A stretch of 54,933 nt of DNA from Mesorhizobium loti (lineage in GTDB: Bacteria > Pseudomonadota > Alphaproteobacteria > Rhizobiales > Rhizobiaceae): positions 1 through 54,933 of the forward strand of contig NZ_QGGH01000024.1 in the NCBI RefSeq assembly GCF_003148495.1. The letters are read 5' to 3'. The notes below the pieces were generated by a model. That model made no database searches. It was not told the origin of the DNA and saw only the letters and a list, made by a program, of their open reading frames with translations. Positions within the stretch are counted from its first letter, which is position 1. Each line of letters begins with the position of its first letter. Position numbers and translations under genes: made by a program. Below, piece after piece: positions 51,474-54,933 of the stretch.

Positions 51474-54400
51474 TCACACCACGAAGTCGCTTGAAATTGC
51501 TCCATTGCCGACGCCCGTCAGCGTGAACTCCGCCGGATTGTACGAGACGGCGGTATGGCCTTGGCCGTCATCGGCGAGCTTGAAGCCGTTTGCATCATAG
51601 GAGCCGACCAGATGCAGCGCGGTACCGTGGGTGCCGTCCGAAATAGTCAGCGTTCCGCCGCTGCCATCCTGGTTTGCCTGGTAGACGGCCGTCGTGCCCG
51701 CACCGAACAGGATATCCTCGAGCTCCAGCCTGTCGTCATTGGTGATGCCGCCGATCCGCCCGCTGAAGTCGAAGGAATCGTCGAGCTGCAGCGTGCCGGC
51801 CGCATCGTGCGCGAAGGTGACGTCCGTCGACGAGGCGCCGCCGAACTCGAGCTTCGACAGATTGCCGATCGTGGCATCGCCATCGCCGGTCACCTGACCG
51901 TGGATGACGATGTCGCCGCCATTGGCCAACAGCATGCCGGAATTCGCCAGCCCGCCGGTGACCGTCAGGCCGCCTGAACCGGTCGCCTCCAGTGTGCCGG
52001 AGTTGGTAACGACGCTGCCCCCTGTGTCGATGACCAGCGCATTCGAACCGGTGGCGATGATGGTGCCCTGGTTGTCGAGGCTCAGCATCCCGCCGCCCAA
52101 CTGGCCAGCACCGGATATCGTGTTGTCGACATTGACCAGAGTGACATCCGGCCCCGTGCCGGAGATCACGTTGGCGGCACTGTCGGACAGCAGGATCTGT
52201 CCGCCGCCCTGCAGCGTCACGCCATGCTGGATGATTTGCAGCAACGTTTCGCTGCCCGTCGAGTCCAGCGAGATAAGGCCCGTATTGTTGATCGTGCCGC
52301 TCAACGGCAGCAAGGCGCCGTCGCCGATCGTCATGGTGCCTGGATTGTTGACCACCGGCGTCTGGTCGAAGACGAAATTGCTTGCCGTCAGCGCGCCCGA
52401 GTGCACGCCGTCCAGCGTGATCGACTGCCCGTCGCCGAGCGTGATCACCGCGTTGCCGTGGGCATCGTCGGCGATATGGGTCTGGAGGTCGGCAAAGTCT
52501 GCCAATCCGTTGTAGCCGATAAGGTCGATCTGGTCGGCCGCGGCGTCGAAACTATGCACCGTGTCGGCGCCGATCGGCTGCGAGAAGACGAAGAGGTCGT
52601 TGCCGCTGGAGCCGGTCAGCACGTCGTCGCCCGACCAGGCGAAGATCGGCGAACCCGGCGCGTAGGCCTCGACATTGTCGGCGATCGACGCGCTGCCCGT
52701 CGTGCCGTCGGCATTGGTCCAGGTCAACTGCACGTCGAGCACCGCTGCCCCGGTGAATTCGACCGGTGTGGTCACAGTCAGCCCGTGCAGGTCGTTGGTC
52801 TGTGTCGTCCAGGATCCATCGGCGTTGTGCGTCGCGCCGTCGATAGTCCAGCCCGAAGGCACGTCCTTCACCGTGACGGTGATGAGCGCGCCTTCATGTG
52901 AGGGGTCGGTCAAGGCGAGATTGATGGGCTCGCCGGAGGTGCCGGCGGGCAGGCTGAATGCCGGCGTGCCGACCCCGGGATTGCCAGCTATGTCGGTCCA
53001 GGACGACGTTCCGGTGCCACTGGACACGACTTGCACGGTATGCGCGCCACCGCCGACCGGCTTCGTGACGTCCAAGGTGTAGATGTCGTGTCCGGTGCCA
53101 TCGATGCCGACATGTACGAAGGTCCCGGCCGTCGCGGTTGCTCCTACCAGCGCGATGTCATTGATGTCGAAGCCCGAGACGGCCTCACTAAAGGTGAAGG
53201 TGATCGTCTGCTTGGCGCCGTTGTTGTCGTGCGAAATGACGACCGTCGGCGCCGTTGTATCGCCGCCCGTCACATTGATCGTTGCGGTCGCCGAGCCCGT
53301 GTCGGTGCCGCCGTTGGCCGTGCCATCGCCGTCCACCAGTGTATAGGTCACGGTCTTTGCGATGGTTCCGCTGGTTGCGTTTGCATAGAGGATGTGATCG
53401 GCAAGGGCCTGCGCGGCCGCTGCGGTGGCATTGGCGTTGAACGTCACGACTAGGTTCGACCCGTTCGTGCCGCCGCTGAAGGTACCTATGAGTGTGCCAC
53501 CATAGCTCACATTATTGCCGCTGACAGTGATCTGGCCGGCGCCGGGGGCTTGGTTCTGAATCGTAAGCTGGTCCGTGGCCGCGCCGTTTGCCGTGAACCC
53601 GACAGTGAGCGAGCCGCCGCCGAAGTTGGCGGAGTCGATATCCGTTATCGTCGCCGAAGGGGCGATGGTAGCGGCGGCGGACCCGGCCGTGTAGCTCAGG
53701 CTTGTAGATGTTCCGGCCGTCCCGCTGTTGAGATCTATGGCCGGGGCGTCGTTCGTGCCCGCGATGTTGATCGTCACCGAGGTGGTGGTGCCGTCGGCGC
53801 TGGCCACGTTGAAGGTGTCAGTGTAGGTGGTGCCGGCGACGAACTCGTTGTGCGCAGAAGACGCCGTGTAGGTCCAGGCACCGGCTGCGTTGATGGCAAA
53901 CGTGCCATAGGTTCCAACATTGGCCGCCTGGGCGACGAAGGTCGCCGCGCTGTCGACGTCCGAGACGGTGAGAGTGCCCGAGGTCGAGATGTTGGCGACA
54001 GCATTGGTCTCGGTCAGATTCACCGAGGCGGAGGAGAGCACCGCAGCATCGTTGGCGCCATTGATGGTAACGGTGAGTACTGCTGTATCGGTCAGGCTGC
54101 CGTCGCTGACCGTGTAGTTGAACGTGTCGGTGGTGGAGCCGCCGGTGTTGAGGGCTTGCACCGTCAAGTCGTTCTCGTTGACCACGTAGGTATAGCTGCC
54201 GTCGGCGGCGATGGTGAGCGTGCCGTGCGCGCCAACCAGGCCGACACCCAGCGAACCGCCCGTGCCTGAGCCTTCGACGCCACCGGTGCGGATCGCGCTC
54301 ACCGTCAGGCCGGCGCTGTCGACATCGCTGTCGTTGGTCAGCACGTTGCCGGAGCCATTGTTGCCGCCGGATCCGTTCAGCGTGCCGCTCTTCTCGGTTG

Positions 54401-54933
54401 CGGCAATCGCACCCGCGCTGGCGCTGGTGTCATTTGCACCGACAGGCGCGTCATTTGCACCATTGATGGTAACGGTGAGTACTGCCGTGTCGGTCAGGCT
54501 GCCGTCGCTGACCGTGTAGTTGAACGTATCGGTGGTGGAGCCGCCGGTGTTGAGGGCTTGCACCGTCAAGTCGTTCTCGTTGACCACATAGGTGTAGCTG
54601 CCGTTGGCGGCGATGGTGAGCGTGCCGTGCGCGCCGACCAGGCCGACACCCAGCGAACCGCCCGTGCCTGAGCCTTCGACGCCACCGGTGCGGATCGCGC
54701 TGACGGTCAGGGTGGCGCTGTCGACATCGCTGTCGTTGGTCAGCACGTTGCCGGAACCATTGGTGCCGCCGGATCCGTTCAGCGTGCCACCCTTCTCGGT
54801 TGCGGCAATCGCACCCGCGCTGGCGCTGGTGTCATTTGCCGCGACCGGGGCGTCGTTGACGCCGGTGACGGTGATGGTCAGCGAGGCGCTGGAGGTGGCG
54901 CCATGCTCGTCGGTGACGGTGTAGTTGGCCACG
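51474..54933 (-). CDS. Giant VCBS-repeat adhesin exported by type I secretion (C-terminal part)
   Basis: The gene runs leftward and its N-terminus lies beyond the window; 1152 residues are visible. Two nearly identical domains of 134 residues (start NDAPVAANDTSASAGAIAAT, end TVTINGA) are followed by another VCBS-type domain (GTYGTFAINAAGAWTYTASS), a region with a double Ala-rich run (ATAAAAQALADHIL), an Ig-like domain (TAPTVVISHDNNG), and one RTX-like element (SGDDVLTGSSGNDLFVF near residue 770). Then comes a Gly/Asn-rich, beta-helix-like stretch. The C-terminus ends FTLTGVGNGAISSDFVV, a hydrophobic end typical of type I secretion signals. Such proteins mediate attachment and biofilm formation, probably together with the exporter encoded next to it. 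Confidence 0.9.
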   Translation of the reverse strand, partial: VANYTVTDEHGATSSASLTITVTGVNDAPVAANDTSASAGAIAATEKGGTLNGSGGTNGSGNVLTNDSDVDSATLTVSAIRTGGVEGSGTGGSLGVGLVGAHGTLTIAANGSYTYVVNENDLTVQALNTGGSTTDTFNYTVSDGSLTDTAVLTVTINGANDAPVGANDTSASAGAIAATEKSGTLNGSGGNNGSGNVLTNDSDVDSAGLTVSAIRTGGVEGSGTGGSLGVGLVGAHGTLTIAADGSYTYVVNENDLTVQALNTGGSTTDTFNYTVSDGSLTDTAVLTVTINGANDAAVLSSASVNLTETNAVANISTSGTLTVSDVDSAATFVAQAANVGTYGTFAINAAGAWTYTASSAHNEFVAGTTYTDTFNVASADGTTTSVTINIAGTNDAPAIDLNSGTAGTSTSLSYTAGSAAATIAPSATITDIDSANFGGGSLTVGFTANGAATDQLTIQNQAPGAGQITVSGNNVSYGGTLIGTFSGGTNGSNLVVTFNANATAAAAQALADHILYANATSGTIAKTVTYTLVDGDGTANGGTDTGSATATINVTGGDTTAPTVVISHDNNGAKQTITFTFSEAVSGFDINDIALVGATATAGTFVHVGIDGTGHDIYTLDVTKPVGGGAHTVQVVSSGTGTSSWTDIAGNPGVGTPAFSLPAGTSGEPINLALTDPSHEGALITVTVKDVPSGWTIDGATHNADGSWTTQTNDLHGLTVTTPVEFTGAAVLDVQLTWTNADGTTGSASIADNVEAYAPGSPIFAWSGDDVLTGSSGNDLFVFSQPIGADTVHSFDAAADQIDLIGYNGLADFADLQTHIADDAHGNAVITLGDGQSITLDGVHSGALTASNFVFDQTPVVNNPGTMTIGDGALLPLSGTINNTGLISLDSTGSETLLQIIQHGVTLQGGGQILLSDSAANVISGTGPDVTLVNVDNTISGAGQLGGGMLSLDNQGTIIATGSNALVIDTGGSVVTNSGTLEATGSGGLTVTGGLANSGMLLANGGDIVIHGQVTGDGDATIGNLSKLEFGGASSTDVTFAHDAAGTLQLDDSFDFSGRIGGITNDDRLELEDILFGAGTTAVYQANQDGSGGTLTISDGTHGTALHLVGSYDANGFKLADDGQGHTAVSYNPAEFTLTGVGNGAISSDFVV
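54059..54862 (-). repeat. Two tandem 402-base repeats in the adhesin gene
   Basis: Positions 54059-54460 and 54461-54862 repeat each other with about 20 differences counted by eye, roughly 95% identity. Each encodes one 134-residue adhesin domain. More copies may lie beyond the window, since the third unit continues past 54863. Confidence 0.85.

Noticed and set aside
54059..54862. Possible CRISPR or noncoding repeat array
   Set aside because: The 402-base units are in frame with the adhesin gene and encode protein domains; there are no short repeats with unique spacers.
51474..54933. Classical RTX toxin
   Set aside because: Only one weak RTX-like nonapeptide element is visible and no toxin domain; VCBS and Ig-like repeats point to an adhesin.

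Overview
The window looks like chromosomal DNA of an alphaproteobacterium of the Rhizobiales, most likely Mesorhizobium or a close Phyllobacteriaceae relative. This is inferred from the high GC content, the cyclic beta-1,2-glucan pair ndvB/ndvA, the hutF-type histidine pathway, Azt-type zinc uptake and short intergenic palindromes of a rhizobial kind. No rRNA, tRNA, CRISPR array, integrase or intact insertion sequence was seen. Most of the region is a compact set of catabolic and envelope genes.

Layout. 0-5.3 kb: the end of a corrinoid (B12) protein, an enolase-superfamily epimerase of the hydroxyproline-betaine type, two tandem secreted DUF3828-like proteins, queF, and a TMADH/N-methylproline-demethylase-type flavoenzyme split by a one-base frameshift. 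5.3-9.3 kb: a small membrane protein divergent from a MarR regulator, a NodB-type polysaccharide deacetylase and a membrane GGDEF-EAL protein. 9.6-11.9 kb: threonine catabolism (kbl-tdh). 11.9-18.3 kb: tyrosine/homogentisate catabolism, namely a MarR regulator divergent from hmgA, a metallo-beta-lactamase-fold hydrolase, a fumarylacetoacetase-family gene, a small membrane protein and a DinB protein, then hppD divergent from an Lrp regulator. 18.3-19.6 kb: two YeeE/YedE half-transporters with a Blh-like phosphatase-fold protein (sulfur handling). 19.8-22.4 kb: zinc ABC transporter aztCBA with a Zur-like site upstream.

22.6-31.2 kb: a RidA protein, then the complete hut regulon as a divergon, hutF-hutC leftward and hutI-H-G-U-D rightward, around a perfect 14-bp palindrome that is probably the HutC operator. 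31.5-42.4 kb: the 2867-residue cyclic glucan synthase ndvB and its exporter ndvA. 42.5-47.4 kb: a ccmC without other ccm genes, a small ABM-like protein, a DSD1-type PLP enzyme, a D-lyxose-isomerase family protein and a TPR protein. 47.5-48.1 kb: a small gene of two homologous domains broken by a probable frameshift. 48.4 kb to the end: a type I secretion locus, transcribed leftward, with a giant VCBS-repeat adhesin (N-terminus outside the window), a PrtD-like ABC exporter and an HlyD-like adaptor.

Most genes belong to known families. The parts that most merit a second look are the betaine-demethylation remnants with a frameshift and an altered iron-sulfur motif, the hydrolase and two unknown genes embedded in the homogentisate operon, the frameshifted double-domain gene next to the adhesin locus, and the adhesin locus itself with its nearly identical 402-bp repeats and a strong hairpin between substrate and exporter genes. 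I did not find a clearly undescribed multi-gene system.
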